DNA of 64,000 nt from Teratosphaeria epicoccoides (Eukaryota > Ascomycota > Dothideomycetes > Mycosphaerellales > Teratosphaeriaceae). A program made the position numbers and the translations under genes. Shown one piece after another: positions 34,393 to 45,142 of this stretch. The number at the start of each line of letters is the position of its first letter. Within the stretch, counting starts at the first letter, position 1. The notes under the pieces are model-generated. The model searched no databases. It was not told where the DNA came from and saw nothing but the letters and a program-made list of their open reading frames with translations. The stretch spans positions 124,001 through 188,000 of the forward strand of contig JADDMT010000024.1 of assembly GCA_021401465.1 (NCBI GenBank), read 5' to 3'.

Positions 34393-34730
34393 CTATCAAG
34401 AGACATGTGAGCTTCAGTGTTCGTGTCTTCACCACGAGCCTCGGCGACTTCCCAGAGAAGTTCACGACCACCGACCTCAGAGACTGTTTCTCAAAGGTAC
34501 AGCTTCGGAAGCCGGACAAGGAGGTCAGCAGAATAAAGCAATCTACGTGTACATTTCGTGACTGACACGCAGAATGCAGTACCGATGGACTGCTCTTCGT
34601 AGCACAATGCAAGCGCAGTCCACAATCGCATCGCAGAAGCCACCAGTCCCGGCTCCCAAAAAGGCGGGCTTGAGTATTTATACCTGGGACGGTGTTTACG
34701 AATGGAATGTATGTGTCTAGCACAGACGCG
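34393..34730. other. Short intergenic region with a TATA-like box
   Basis: 338 nt after the PdxT gene. A TATTTATA sequence at about 34674-34681 precedes the ATG of the decayed gene at 34731 by about 50 nt and looks like its old promoter. Confidence 0.4.
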
Positions 34731-35831
34731 ATGGGGTACGACCCAATGGTGGAGGATCTGCATCAAAACCTCCTCAAAATCGACTTCGACCAGTCTCATC
34801 GACCTCCACGGGAGTGACAGCCCAAGCCCAAACAATGGCCGCACAAGCCACAATTCCAGTCTCTGAGGAAAGCCATCAAGATTTGTGCGAAGGTGGATAT
34901 CTCCGGTGTCGCTGAGATCCATGCCAAGGAGGCCAGCATGCTGGCTTTAAGGTACCATGGCCACTGAACGCCTTCATCATCTACGGCAGTCTCATCATGG
35001 CTGTGCAGCTGGCCGCAACTGTCACGACGCTCGTGACCACATGGCCAGCTGCCAGGGGTACGGTCTACCGAGTGATCGTGACTTTGAACACTGGCCTGCA
35101 CAACTACGCTAGCTCGAACTTGTCCGCCTCGCCTAGCAACTCTGAGACAGGACAGTGTAAGTCCGTAAAGTCCGGCCTTTGAAGGCTGGAGTTTTTAACG
35201 CGAAAGTCAACGTTGGCGGCTCCACTCGACAGATGGGATTGCCATCTTTCGTCGTTATCGGCGACAAGTGAAGAGCTGAGAGCGACGAGGTCCCTGAGGA
35301 GTACAAGCGTAAGGCCGTCCTCACCAAGGCGTGCAGCACTCAGCAAGGCAGTCGTGAATGAGAAGATGCACCTGTTGACGAGTTCTTCTGCCTTTGCGCT
35401 CCACACACCCACGTCATCCCACCAGACCAGTACCAAGAGATGATGAGCTGGCAGATCGGTCCGCCAGAAGGCTCTCGACAGCTTCTCCCGGGAGATTTTG
35501 TAAGGAACTTGCCTGTCGCCACCAGACCCAGGGGCTCAATTGCTTTGGGCAACCGCTGGATGGAATCCAGGAGTGCATGTGTGGCCGCGAAGACTTGTTT
35601 AGCAGGGCGGCAGGAGACTCATTCACCTGGGGCTTTGCAGACTGTGGGCTTCTTGAATCAGCCAAAGACGTGGAGCGTCAGCACGAGCATGAATATTTTG
35701 GCTGTTAGTACCAGTCGAGAAAGCTGTCCGAGAAGAACAAGCGTATAACCAAAGACGAGCTGGCCAAGCTTGTCGCAAAGGCCCAAGAGAACAATGGCCG
35801 CGGCTTCTCGGTCCAGCAGCCAAGGTGGTAG
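34731..35831 (+). pseudogene. Probable decayed protein-coding gene with many nonsense codons
   Basis: I do not recognise the ancestral family. From ATG 34731 the frame reads MGYDPMVEDLHQNLLKIDFD, hits a TGA (GAG TGA CAG), and continues coding-like (KAIKICAKVDISGVAEIHAKEASM). After a one-base frame change near 34980, another frame carries GVFNAKVNVGGSTRQMGLPS and CAPHTHVIPPDQYQEMMSW between several TGA, TAG and TAA codons. A 32-nt GTAAGG...CAG segment (about 35498-35529) would join it in phase to CFGQPLDGIQECMCGREDLF and HEHEYFGC, then a TAG, then YQSRKLSEKNKRITKDELAK to a stop at 35829-35831. Most nonsense codons could derive from CAG, CGA or CAA by C-to-T change, as expected from repeat-induced point mutation or plain decay. 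A functional multi-intron gene cannot be excluded, but I could not build one. Confidence 0.4.
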
Positions 35832-36467
35832 TGCAAAGTTGTGGTGTTGACTCTTTCACTAAGGCTCTGCGTATCAGGTACGCGATGGGCTGGACCTGCA
35901 GCTTGCTGTCAGCGGTCTTACACTCGAGATATGACGGGTTTCTGACGAGCGAGCACTCTCTCATGTTGTGACAGAGCCATACGTACACGGGAGAAATTAC
36001 TGAGCGCAATGCTTGCTGATGAACGAACAATGCTAGACCTTGAATCATTGTCCCCCTCTGCCTTCCACCGAGACCATCATGTCCAAGATTTTGATTCAAG
36101 ATACGCTTGCAACGGACTTGAGCGTACAGTCGATTTGATTTTCGGTGCGGTAGCATCACCACAATGGCACGTAGACTCGCCAGACTGCACAATGGAGGCC
36201 GGAGAGTAGCTATGGCGGCTCCAACCATGGCCTTGAAAGCAGACACAGGCTCCAGGTAACCAGATTCAGAGAGCATAGGACCTAATGCGGCGTGGTGCGA
36301 TGGTAGTACATTTTGGCTTCTGCGCCCGGACGGCAGGGATCGACAAATTACATAGAGTTTGTTCACTTTTTGCATGATGTACATGAAGGCTGCGTGTCGA
36401 CATACATTGACCTAGGTCCTCGTCCAGAATGACATCAAGAACAACTTGTTCCGTCCAATCTGCAGCC
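35832..36467. other. Intergenic region upstream of the HsbA-like gene
   Basis: 636 nt. The long minus-strand ORF covering 35623-36384 is not supported by composition or motifs. The 3' part should contain the promoter of the HsbA-like gene; no clear TATA box. Confidence 0.4.
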
Positions 36468-37096
36468 ATGCTATCTTTCACCAGTCTCCTGGTCTTGACC
36501 AGCACGGCTCTCTCCTCTGCCTCCTCTATCGCCACCCGCGATGCAGGGACGACCCTCCTGGTGACCGATCTCGAAGCGCTTGACCGCTCCATCGTGGATG
36601 CAAAGAACGTGATTGCTGCCTACCAAGGTGGTGCCGCCGCCTACGAGTCGATTCGAGCAGCAAACGCAGAGCTCATCCGCAGAAACCGAATCGCTTACAA
36701 CGACGCCATGACCATTGCACCTCGTATGTTCCACATGCACCACCGCACAGCGTCGCGTCGCTAACGAGAAGCTCAACAGAAACCGCCGACGCAAGCGACC
36801 AAATTATCGCCGTCGTCACTGACCCGATTCTGCCGGACATCAACGACTACGTGGCCACCATCATCAGCAAGCAGCCATTGATCGAAGCCGCTGGTCTGGA
36901 CCAAGAGACTGCTACCATTTTAAATGAGATCTCGTCTGATCACGACACTTTGAGCTTGGTGGTTGGCACGAAGCTGGATCCTGCAACGCTGCCGGAGGCT
37001 GCGCCGCCAGTGCTTGCGATTGATCTGGACTGGAGGAGGAGTGTGCTAGCGTTTGATGGTGTGCCGCTTGCGCCTTTGATCTTTCCGGAGACCTAG
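36468..37096 (+). CDS. Secreted HsbA-like hydrophobic surface-binding / cell-wall protein
   Basis: Small secreted protein resembling the hydrophobic surface-binding protein A (HsbA) family of filamentous fungi, cell-wall galactomannoprotein relatives that coat hydrophobic surfaces and can recruit cutinases. Exons 36468-36723 and 36780-37096 are separated by a 56-nt intron (GTATGT, CTAAC, ACAG). The product is 190 residues. A signal peptide covers roughly residues 1-20 (MLSFTSLLVLTSTALSSAS). The mature part is an all-helical repeat: DLEALDRSIVDAKNVIAAYQ-type helix with a GG after the tyrosine, then IRAANAELIRRNRIAYNDA, and a C-terminal helical segment with VVTDPILPDINDYVATIISK. There are no cysteines, as in HsbA. 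Assignment rests on overall helical pattern and length rather than a sharp motif. Confidence 0.7.
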
Positions 37097-38263
37097 GGCG
37101 GGTCAGTGGTGCTGTCAGTCAACCCAGGAGGCCAGCGGCGGATGGGTAGGTGCTTCGGTCGAATCTCACCAAGGATCGGAGCAGCCAACAGCATTGCTAT
37201 TCGTTTTCAATATGTCAACAAACAGTCGATGTCAGCAAGCAGTCAATCCCGTCGAGGTGACATGCTCAGCTCGGCCTAAGTCCTGGTCTGGCAAGCAAAA
37301 ATGTTTGTCGCATTCCGCATTCCGGTGCATGAGCCGCGTCCGAGCTTGTAATGTTCCTCCTATGTGAAGCCATAGCTCCTCGTTTGCGATGTTATATGGG
37401 TCTCTATCTGGTCTGAGTAAGAGTAAGATATGTAAAGCTACTTTCTGGCTGTGTGCGTCGTGTAGACCGACGATTGATCATGGGATCGATTGCCTATGGA
37501 TATGGCTTTCGTAATGATGAAGTTGATGCGATCTTGTAAAGGGGCATTCCTTCACCTCTGTTCTGATATGTATTACGATAAGTATGAATCTCTAGACCTT
37601 TAACGTCGTGCTTGTGAAGTTGGCCGGAAGTAAGACTTGAACAGCCCGTGATAATAACCTTTTAGTGACGCTTGCATAGTCTTTGCTCTTTGCTTTCGAG
37701 CCTAAGCTACCTGGCATTGAAGAGACGAATGATACAAGTCCACGACAAAGTCCGCGCACAATGGCATAACTCGCGCGCTCTGCGACGAACTCGGCCGCGT
37801 GCATGTGAGACTACCATCGAACAGACGGTCAAGTCACTAATCATTTTGCCAAGAGCTGCGCGATCGAGGATGATCTTTGAGCAACGCAACTATGGTCCGG
37901 GCCACTGACAAACCGAAAATCAGATTTGAACAATGACGCATTGCTGCTTGCCCAAAAGAGATCGCACATCCTCTGTCAGACAAGCTTACTGCGAATAAGC
38001 TCGTGGCAGTCTTGAACTCTGCTTTGCTGGGGAACGGTGGACAGGCTCTCCAGCTCGGTCACCATCGCGTCGATCGCTTGAACGTTCGGGGTTCAAGCAT
38101 TGCAACGGTCATTTGGAATGTGTTGACTATGGTGGTAGTTTTCGTCAGAGCGGAAGTATAGACACATTGGTGCGTACCACACCGTTTTGATATATTACTC
38201 CAGGCTTCCTGCGACCTCCCTCATGGACAGCAGCCGCTTGCATACTCATCACTTATCGACAAC
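37097..38263. other. Intergenic region between two secreted-protein genes
   Basis: About 1.17 kb, AT-richer than its surroundings (37.3-38.2 kb), with only short unsupported ORFs. It holds the 3' UTR of the HsbA-like gene and the promoter of the hydrolase; a TATATTA sequence lies near 38193. Confidence 0.45.
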
Positions 38264-39580
38264 ATGCGAACCACCGCCGTCCTCCCCTTCGCAGCCACTG
38301 CGGCCGCAGCGCTGAACTCCTCGACCCTTCCTGGATTCACCGGTGACTTCGGCCAGGTCGGGTTCAGCGACTTATACCTGCAGCCCAATCCGATCTCGAC
38401 GAAGAACTTCGTACAACCGGCCGCAGGCGTTTCCAGAGGCGGTCTGGCACAATGTATTTCTGGATATGTCCAGGTGCCGGCCAGCACGACGAAGAATCTG
38501 AAACTCAACTTTGAGCTGCCGACGAATCAGAGCCAGGTCACGGAGACGTTTCTGGACATGGTTATGAGCGGGAGTCCGTTTATGCAGAATCTAATGGGTG
38601 GGATGCAAAGTGCTGGAGGCAATTTCACAATTGGCGCGACGTTGTGCACGCCGAAGAACAACACGGCGCCGAAGGGTGTGCAGCTTTTGGTCAGTCCTCC
38701 TGTCTCGAAGCAGGCGACCGTAAGAACCATCTACTGACTTTTCCTACCATAGACTCACGGCGTCGGCTTCGATAGGTACTATTGGGACTTCGCTCCAGGC
38801 TACAGCTGGGTCGATGTCGCCGCTGAGTACGGCTACGCCAGCTTCTTCTACGACCGTCTTGCCGTCGGGGTCAGCGAGAAAGCCAATCCGATTCAGACCG
38901 TGCAGGCGCCCCTGGAAGTCGAGATTGCAAACACTCTGGCCAGCCAGCTCCGCGCGGGTATGTACGGCAATGGCGCCTTCAGCAAAGTTGTCGGCGTTGG
39001 ACACTCCTTCGGCTCTGTCATCACGCAGGCCGTGACTGCTAACTACCCTACCGCTTTGGACGCCGCCGTCCTGACTGGTTTCTCTGTCAATTCGTCAGGC
39101 TTGGGCCTTTTTACCCTCGGCAACGACTTTGCACTTGCGAACCAGAACCAGCCGTATCGATTTGATCAGCTGAATAACGGGTACCTGGTTGCGAATACCA
39201 TCACCAACAACCAGATTGCTTTCTTCCGCGCTCCAGGTTTCGACCCGGCGATTCTGAGCCTCGCGGAGGCAACGAAGGGCACCGTGACTTTTGGCGAGTT
39301 CTTCACGACCACTGCCCCAACGATGCCGGCGACCAACTACACGAACCCTCTCGCCGTCATCGATGGTGCCGAGGATCTGCCGTTCTGCAGTGGCAACTGC
39401 TCATACCCAATGGATCTCGCTGCAGCCGTCAAGCCAAAGTTGTACGCGAATCTGCCTGCGAGCAAGTTCGCATCGTATTTAGCGCCAGTCACTGGACACG
39501 GCGTCAACCTGCATTACTCTGCCGTCAAGGCCTATACCTTTGCTCAGAATTTCTTGGTTCAGCAAGGTCTGGGCATGTAG
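38264..39580 (+). CDS. Secreted alpha/beta hydrolase (serine hydrolase)
   Basis: Extracellular alpha/beta-hydrolase-fold protein, probably an esterase or lipase. Exons 38264-38689 and 38753-39580; the 63-nt intron (GTCAGT donor, CTGAC, CATAG) joins KGVQLL to THGVGFDRYYWDF, which is the oxyanion-hole HG motif. The product is 417 residues. A signal peptide is predicted at residues 1-17 (MRTTAVLPFAATAAAAL). The nucleophile elbow is GHSFG with Ser227. A C-terminal His follows APVTGHGVNLHY, and Asp candidates lie in LAVIDGAEDLPFC. There are several N-glycosylation sequons (NSS, NQS, NNT, NYT, NCS). The family is common among Dothideomycete secreted hydrolases, but substrate is unknown. Without splicing, the first exon would stop 15 codons after the donor. 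Confidence 0.85.
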
Positions 39581-40141
39581 AGAGGAGATGTATAGATTGT
39601 GTTTGTACGTCAATAGTAATGCTGTACGATGAGCAGTCTCATGTGTAAAATCCTGCGGCATGGTAACTCAGGCATACCTCATCCTGGACGCTTGTGGAAC
39701 GATTGCAAAATCTCTCAGCGGTGGGAAGCCTTCTTCGTGTGCTCGTGACTGCTCAGAAGACCTGGCCTCAATATCGGCCAGGTAATTTCGTCAACAGTGG
39801 GATCGTCAAGTCAGCAGTGCCGTCTATGTAGCGCTCAATCACGTCGTTATAAAAGTGTAGCCTGAGCTGTGGGCCATGTGTCCATGGTTCGGGTAAGCCG
39901 GTTTCGTGTAGTATGACCACACGACGACAAGTCAGGCAGCATGCGCGATATCCAGAGCGGTCCACAGCGGACAACGTCGGAATGAGGTTGAATAGGAAGG
40001 ACGTGATGACCATTGGAAAGATTGGGCGAGAATAAGCTGACTCAGTGGAATGACTCATGGTCAAGCCAACAAAAAGTCACCTCGACTGAAGTTGCAAGAG
40101 ACATTCAATGCAGAATTGACTTCTTCAAGCCGACGATCGGG
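39581..40141. other. Intergenic region
   Basis: 561 nt between two plus-strand genes. No supported feature; presumed 3' UTR and promoter. Confidence 0.4.
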
Positions 40142-40959
40142 ATGGCGCCCAACTCGCGTATTATCCTGACGAGACACGCTCAAGCAGAACACAACGTCGG
40201 TCACGACTACAGCAGTAAGCAGTCCAGACGGAGTGAGCCTGTGCACATGGCTTACTGATATCCGCAAGTACCGGACGCGCCTCTCACACCGCTAGGGAAG
40301 AAGCAAGCCGCCACACTTGCGCCTGGGATAGCTAAACTGCAAAAAGAGGCCGATTTGATCGTCAGCTCGCCACTGAAGCGTACCCTGCAAACAACCAAGC
40401 TAGGGTATGCCCCAGCGTTACGACGACTGGGCATCGAGAACGTGATCTGCTTGCCGCAAGCTCAGGAGTGCAACGACTTGCCGTGTGATACAGGTAAACC
40501 TCTCTCCAGGACCGTGAATCGACTTTGAAGGGCAATGCTGAGTCCATCGTTCCAGGGAGTCCACGCCAAGTCCTGGAAGCCGATCCGGAATTCGCCGGGT
40601 TCAACCTCTCGACTTTGCCCGACGACTGGACTTCGAAAAAGGGCTTCTGGGCTGCGGATCCCCAATCTATCGCGAACCGAGCTCGCTGGGTGAGGCGATG
40701 GCTGCGCGACAGACCTGAGGAGACGATTGTGCTCGTGGCACACGGCGACATCCTGAGGAACATCACAGCTGGGCCCGGCGGACCTAGCGAGTACGCTTGG
40801 AAGAACGCCGAGGCTCGTGTCTACAAGTTTGATGAGGAGAGCGTTAAGACGGAGGACTGTTTTTTAGACGAGAGAGAGGTCGTCGCCGCCGCTGGTGGTT
40901 ATGCGCCCACGTCGACTGAGATGGATCTTAAGCATATTGAGGTGCTTGGGGACCTTTAG
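40142..40959 (+). CDS. Histidine phosphatase superfamily protein (phosphoglycerate mutase-like)
   Basis: Branch-1 histidine phosphatase similar to yeast Pmu1-type proteins rather than glycolytic mutase. Exons are 40142-40214, 40269-40493 and 40556-40959; introns of 54 and 62 nt. The product is 233 residues. The phospho-histidine motif is LTRHAQAEHN near residue 9, where an Ala replaces the usual Gly of RHG. The second arginine is in VSSPLKRTLQT and the second histidine in VLVAHGDIL. Splicing gives HDYSIPDAPLTPLG and LPCDTGSPRQVLEADPEF, both characteristic of the fungal subfamily. No signal peptide. The reaction is phosphate-ester hydrolysis on an unknown substrate. Confidence 0.9.
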
Positions 40960-41574
40960 AGCTGGTTCGGCGCAGCCCAGGGGTGAGTTCGCAGAGGCGG
41001 CGAGATAGAGTAGATGAGGCGATTATGTGAATGTTAGAGCTAGATTTAGAAATAGATGAGAAGCACTGGAGTTCGGGACATGGTCCTTATGACCTTCGAG
41101 ATGCCAGGCGAGATGGGGTCCAGATCAGAATTCAGCGATAGAAGCGATGATTAGCAGAGCAGTCGATCTCTCCAATGGTAGAAGATGTCTTCGGCGACTC
41201 CATCAAGCCTGAATGGTGGATGAGGCTTTGAGAGCTGATCGAGCCATTGACCAAGCCGCTGGACGTGTGTTGAGAAGTCGTTCCATCGACAGGACCATGC
41301 ACGAAGTTGAATCCCACGCATTGCCGCAGGTCTGCCACCGTCGCCGACCCTCTGCACAGATCGCTGAGATGTATCCTCAAGCTTTTTTGACATGTTCACC
41401 AAGCATAGGAAATCGACACTGCGCTTCTCGATACTAACTGCGAGCCTTTGCATTCGGAATGTAGAATTGAGACCAGCATTCCAGATCGCCGTCATCAAAA
41501 CATGACTTTGATCCGCAGTTTACACATCCACTGCAATCACACCTCACACACCCAGACACATCTCACTGACAGCC
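40960..41574. other. Intergenic region
   Basis: 615 nt between the phosphatase and the small one-TM protein. The last about 60 nt before 41575 are CA-rich (CACACC, CAGACAC, CTCAC), a common 5' UTR composition in this group. No gene. Confidence 0.4.
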
Positions 41575-41964
41575 ATGGCCACAGATCAACATGGCCCGAG
41601 CGAAGTCAACGGATCAACAGTCGCCACTGGCCTCAAAGTCGGCATCGCGATCGCCGCCATCCTCGCTTTCGCAGGCTTAATCGCTCTGGCTTGGTACTTA
41701 CTACCTATTGGGAGAATGCGAAGCCGGAAAGACAAGAAACCAGATGCTGCCATTGTCGAGGCGCAGCATGCCATGGAGGCGCTGAGAGACAAGTCGGATG
41801 CACAGCTGGTTCCGCAGGATGATGCAAGCGACACCTGGACCTCGCAAGTCACGGTCGTTGGATCTCGAGCATCTTGTGAGACGAACGCTACAGCTGTTGC
41901 TCATTCGACGCGCGACGACGTCGAAGACGGTAGATCGAAGGGGATGGAACCAAGACCGTCATGA
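41575..41964 (+). CDS. Small single-pass membrane protein of unknown function
   Basis: 129-residue protein from a good start context (AGCCATGGCC). A short polar N-terminal head (about 22 residues) is followed by one membrane helix (residues about 22-44, VGIAIAAILAFAGLIALAWYLL), then a basic stretch RMRSRKDKK that would sit on the cytosolic side, and a soluble acidic/Ser-rich tail. This resembles the many small type III-like membrane proteins of ascomycetes with a Ser/Thr-poor ectodomain. No known family was recognised and no intron is needed. It ends 75 nt before the convergent large gene. Confidence 0.55.
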   Translation: MATDQHGPSEVNGSTVATGLKVGIAIAAILAFAGLIALAWYLLPIGRMRSRKDKKPDAAIVEAQHAMEALRDKSDAQLVPQDDASDTWTSQVTVVGSRASCETNATAVAHSTRDDVEDGRSKGMEPRPS

Positions 41965-42038
41965 ATGGAAAGGAAGGAGGTGTCAGGACAGGAGCTGAAC
42001 CAAGTCATCTCGTTTCACTCCATCGAATGAGCCAAGAT

Positions 42039-44987
42039 TCAAGAATCATGCTTGCCAATCTCGGATTCCAGCTCCTCCTCGAGTATGTTCTCCTCTGCCC
42101 AACACTTGCTGCACGACTCACGAGACAACCTGTCAGCGTACGCGTCAAGAAACCTGGTCGCCATTGGAGAGGTTCTTTCGATTTTGTCAAGCAGCTTGTA
42201 GAAGTCCAGCAGGGATATATCGATGTGGGTTGCGGGCGGATGGTCGTGCTGTGAGGAAGGAGTCGATAAAGCCGGACGGTGACAAGGCATTTCGCTCGCA
42301 AGGTCAAGGGCATTCGATTTGGCTTTCAGAGCGAATGCAGGCGGCGTTGGCTGGATATTGCTATTTTGCTCTTGCAGCGCTGGTCGAGAGGTAAGGATAG
42401 GATAATACTGATTGCGAATACTATGCTTGCCTCCAAATACCGTTTCTTGACTCGAAACGTCCGCCGGCTCTTCGATGCCGAGCTTGAAGTTGACTGCCCA
42501 TAGTGCTTGTTCGTTCTTCTCCCGTGCTTTGAGCCCAAATGTTCCAGCAGGGCAGGCAAGCCTCTCGGCGACAAGGAAGAGCTTCCTCTGGTATGGTGGG
42601 AGCCAAACGGACCTACGGCAGCAAGAGCATACCACGCCGTCCTCCTCGTCCTTGTGTAAAGCATTGCATGTCTTCCCAGGGAGCAAGGAAAGCGGGTATT
42701 GAGGGTGTGCATCGTTCCCCAACATGCCGCAGTCGGTATGGTCGATGTATTTTTCCAGTGGCTTTCCTGACCTTGCGACATTGATCTTCGACTTCGGCGC
42801 ATAGCGATTCTGCTTGAGATACCGTTGATACAAAGGCGTGACCGGGAGCGGCCAGTCAACCAGAAGTAGCTTCTGAGGTGAAGCCTCCTCTTGTGGGGTG
42901 GGCTGGCCGTCGCCGGGGTCCCTTAGGCCTTCGCTGTCATCGATGAAGTGTTTGACGATCAGCAGCTGGTCTTGGTCCGGTACAAGGTGACCAGTTGCAC
43001 CAGATACATGCTTGATAGCCTTGGCAAACGCTTCGTCTCGTCTCGCGTGTTCCACCATCCGCTTCACAGTAGCGTCCAGGCAGGGCAGTTTCGAGTGCTG
43101 TTGAACTATGCCGACCCGCGTTGCAAGTACGCGGAGCTCGGAAGTGCGCGCTTCATCCACAGACTCCGAGAGCGTACCAGTGGCAGCTGCTTGAGGGTCC
43201 GTCACTGCTGCAACAGTCATGCCATCGTCCGTAGGTCTCTCCCAACTCAGCTCCACATCAGAAGACTCTGAAACTGGACGGCCGGCAGTCGATTGAGTAT
43301 TCATCTTCACTACATCAGCCACACCCTTACGAGCTGTCTCCGTAGCGATGCCCTGTTGCATGGCGCTGCCGGTAGACTCGCTGATGTCACAAGTCCAGTA
43401 GACATGCTGGATAGCAGAATTGAAGGCGGAGATCGAGGCCTGGGACGCACTGCCGTTAGCGACCATAGACAGCAAATCCGCAAGCAGACCATCGACAGCG
43501 GCCTCGAGCGCCAGGGCTTGAGTGACAGCAGTAACAACCTGCAACCCTTTGCTCTCGAGCGCCATCGCGGCTAGACCTTGTAATACAGGCAGGCTCATCC
43601 GGGTCGGTCTTGGGACATATGGTTTTTGCCTTCCTGGTGGCAAGGCTCGCGGGAAGATCTTGCCATATACTTGTTGCTGCTGCTCGATGAAATTGCAGAT
43701 GGCGAACTCGACGCTAGGGTTCTGCTTGACAGGCTCCAGCACCGCCAGAATGTGGATATTAACCGTGAATCCGGGAAGCTGGGCAGCAGCTCTCAAGAGA
43801 TATTGCATGAAACCTGCGTCTTCGGTGCATTTCCAGAGCACCGTCTTATTGATTGCGCTACGGATCAAGCTAGTATTCAAACGCTGCTGCGAGGCTACAA
43901 TACCGATTCGGCCTGCGATCAAAGCCTGATTCCCTTGAGGACTGAATACAGCTTGTCGTGCAACTGAAGACTTCGATGCGTCTAGTGGCTTCCGTGCGAT
44001 CCATGAATTGGTGGGATTCATAGGCTTTAGCGTATCCCGATTCTCGAGTGCCTCCATAAGCTTCGGCGCATTGAAAGACTGCGATTTGGGCCCCAGGCCA
44101 GTTCTTAGAGCCGCTTCAGCAGCAGGACAGTACTTGAACATCTGCCTAGCAACGTACTCACCAGTCACTGTCGGTACCCAAGATGAACCCTCACGGCCGA
44201 CCCTCTGATAGATCTCCAGCTGAAACGGAGCTGCGGTCTGCATAGCTACACGATACAGCGCGTCTAGGACAGCATAATCTTGCAGAGCTCTGCCTGCATA
44301 CCACGCTATCCAATTTAGTGGTCCGCCATCCGGTCGTTGGCCCGAGAGAAGCGATATGGCTCGGTACGCGACTTGGCAAGCCATCCATGATGCAGAGCCC
44401 TCAGGAAGCTGTACACTCGTTGCGGGATAACTTGATTGCTCGTGTGGTGGAGGAGCAGGCTGCGGCTGTTTCGGTGGAGTCGGCTGGATTACCTGGAAGC
44501 GGCCCATACCCATCTGGATGTTCTGTACATGACTGGGTTTTGGTGTGGGCGTCTGGATATTTCTCCCAGACGCATGTGCTCGGGGCATCTGACTGCAATC
44601 ATGATCAAGTCGAGCTGCTTTAGCTGGCGGTGCATGCCTGTAGGCATCGTCGTATAGTCTTTTCGTTGGGGTCCCTGGGAAATTTGCTCTCGACCGCTGT
44701 GACTGCGATGCCGGGTCGTGCCTTGGCGGTGCGAGTGAGCGCGTGTAGTCCGCAAGAGTCAGTATGGCCGGTGCTGTGGCAGTGGAAGTGCTCCCGCCTG
44801 CAGTATGCTGCAGAGTCACGGGCCGGTTGATGTCCTGCCTACCAAGCGGTTGACCTGACTCCGAGTGGCTAACCCCATTGGCTCGCGTTTCCTGGAGTCT
44901 AATGGGCGGAATGGGTCCGTCGTCGGTCAGGTCGATTGTCTCTATGTCCATTACGATTGACCACGACGGAATTGATGTTTCTGTCAT
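42039..44987 (-). CDS. Large uncharacterised protein with SIM-like N terminus and a CxCC segment
   Basis: Single-exon protein of 982 residues from the ATG at 44987; the frame extends to 45092 only from a GTG. Family not recognised. Near the N terminus MDIETIDLTDDGP contains the pattern of a SUMO-interacting motif (hydrophobic core IDL followed by acidic TDD). Residues to about 200 are Pro/Gln/Ser-rich and disordered. The next about 450 residues look helical and globular (for example WMACQVAYRAISLLSGQRP, LNWIAWYAGRALQDYAVLDA, AAAQLPGFTVNIHILAVLEP). A later segment has VVCSCCRRSVWLPPYQRK preceded by CNALHKDEEDG, a potential zinc-binding knuckle. The C terminus ends in an acidic helix with CSKCWAEENILEEELESEIG. 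A nuclear, SUMO-linked role is only a guess. It is transcribed away from the AC-rich satellite. Confidence 0.7.
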   Translation of the reverse strand: MTETSIPSWSIVMDIETIDLTDDGPIPPIRLQETRANGVSHSESGQPLGRQDINRPVTLQHTAGGSTSTATAPAILTLADYTRSLAPPRHDPASQSQRSRANFPGTPTKRLYDDAYRHAPPAKAARLDHDCSQMPRAHASGRNIQTPTPKPSHVQNIQMGMGRFQVIQPTPPKQPQPAPPPHEQSSYPATSVQLPEGSASWMACQVAYRAISLLSGQRPDGGPLNWIAWYAGRALQDYAVLDALYRVAMQTAAPFQLEIYQRVGREGSSWVPTVTGEYVARQMFKYCPAAEAALRTGLGPKSQSFNAPKLMEALENRDTLKPMNPTNSWIARKPLDASKSSVARQAVFSPQGNQALIAGRIGIVASQQRLNTSLIRSAINKTVLWKCTEDAGFMQYLLRAAAQLPGFTVNIHILAVLEPVKQNPSVEFAICNFIEQQQQVYGKIFPRALPPGRQKPYVPRPTRMSLPVLQGLAAMALESKGLQVVTAVTQALALEAAVDGLLADLLSMVANGSASQASISAFNSAIQHVYWTCDISESTGSAMQQGIATETARKGVADVVKMNTQSTAGRPVSESSDVELSWERPTDDGMTVAAVTDPQAAATGTLSESVDEARTSELRVLATRVGIVQQHSKLPCLDATVKRMVEHARRDEAFAKAIKHVSGATGHLVPDQDQLLIVKHFIDDSEGLRDPGDGQPTPQEEASPQKLLLVDWPLPVTPLYQRYLKQNRYAPKSKINVARSGKPLEKYIDHTDCGMLGNDAHPQYPLSLLPGKTCNALHKDEEDGVVCSCCRRSVWLPPYQRKLFLVAERLACPAGTFGLKAREKNEQALWAVNFKLGIEEPADVSSQETVFGGKHSIRNQYYPILTSRPALQEQNSNIQPTPPAFALKAKSNALDLASEMPCHRPALSTPSSQHDHPPATHIDISLLDFYKLLDKIERTSPMATRFLDAYADRLSRESCSKCWAEENILEEELESEIGKHDS

Positions 44988-45142
44988 GTGGGAGGGAGCG
45001 CTCGGACGCGTGGGAAGACGCGTCGGTGGGCCGGGATGTCGCGCTAAGACACGACCCTCGGGCCATCTCTCTGCCGAATATTGCGTCTCCACTGCTTCCG
45101 TATCACATCTCTAGAGTTCATCATCTAAGCTGACTGTGCTAG

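Noticed and set aside
17923..35831. Reassignment of TAG to glutamine in this genome
   Set aside because: Several intact genes here end in TAG (carboxylase, SDR), so TAG is a stop; the in-frame TAGs need local explanations.
35623..36384. 253-codon minus-strand ORF
   Set aside because: It covers the decayed plus-strand gene end; no motif, and the plus strand has better coding character.
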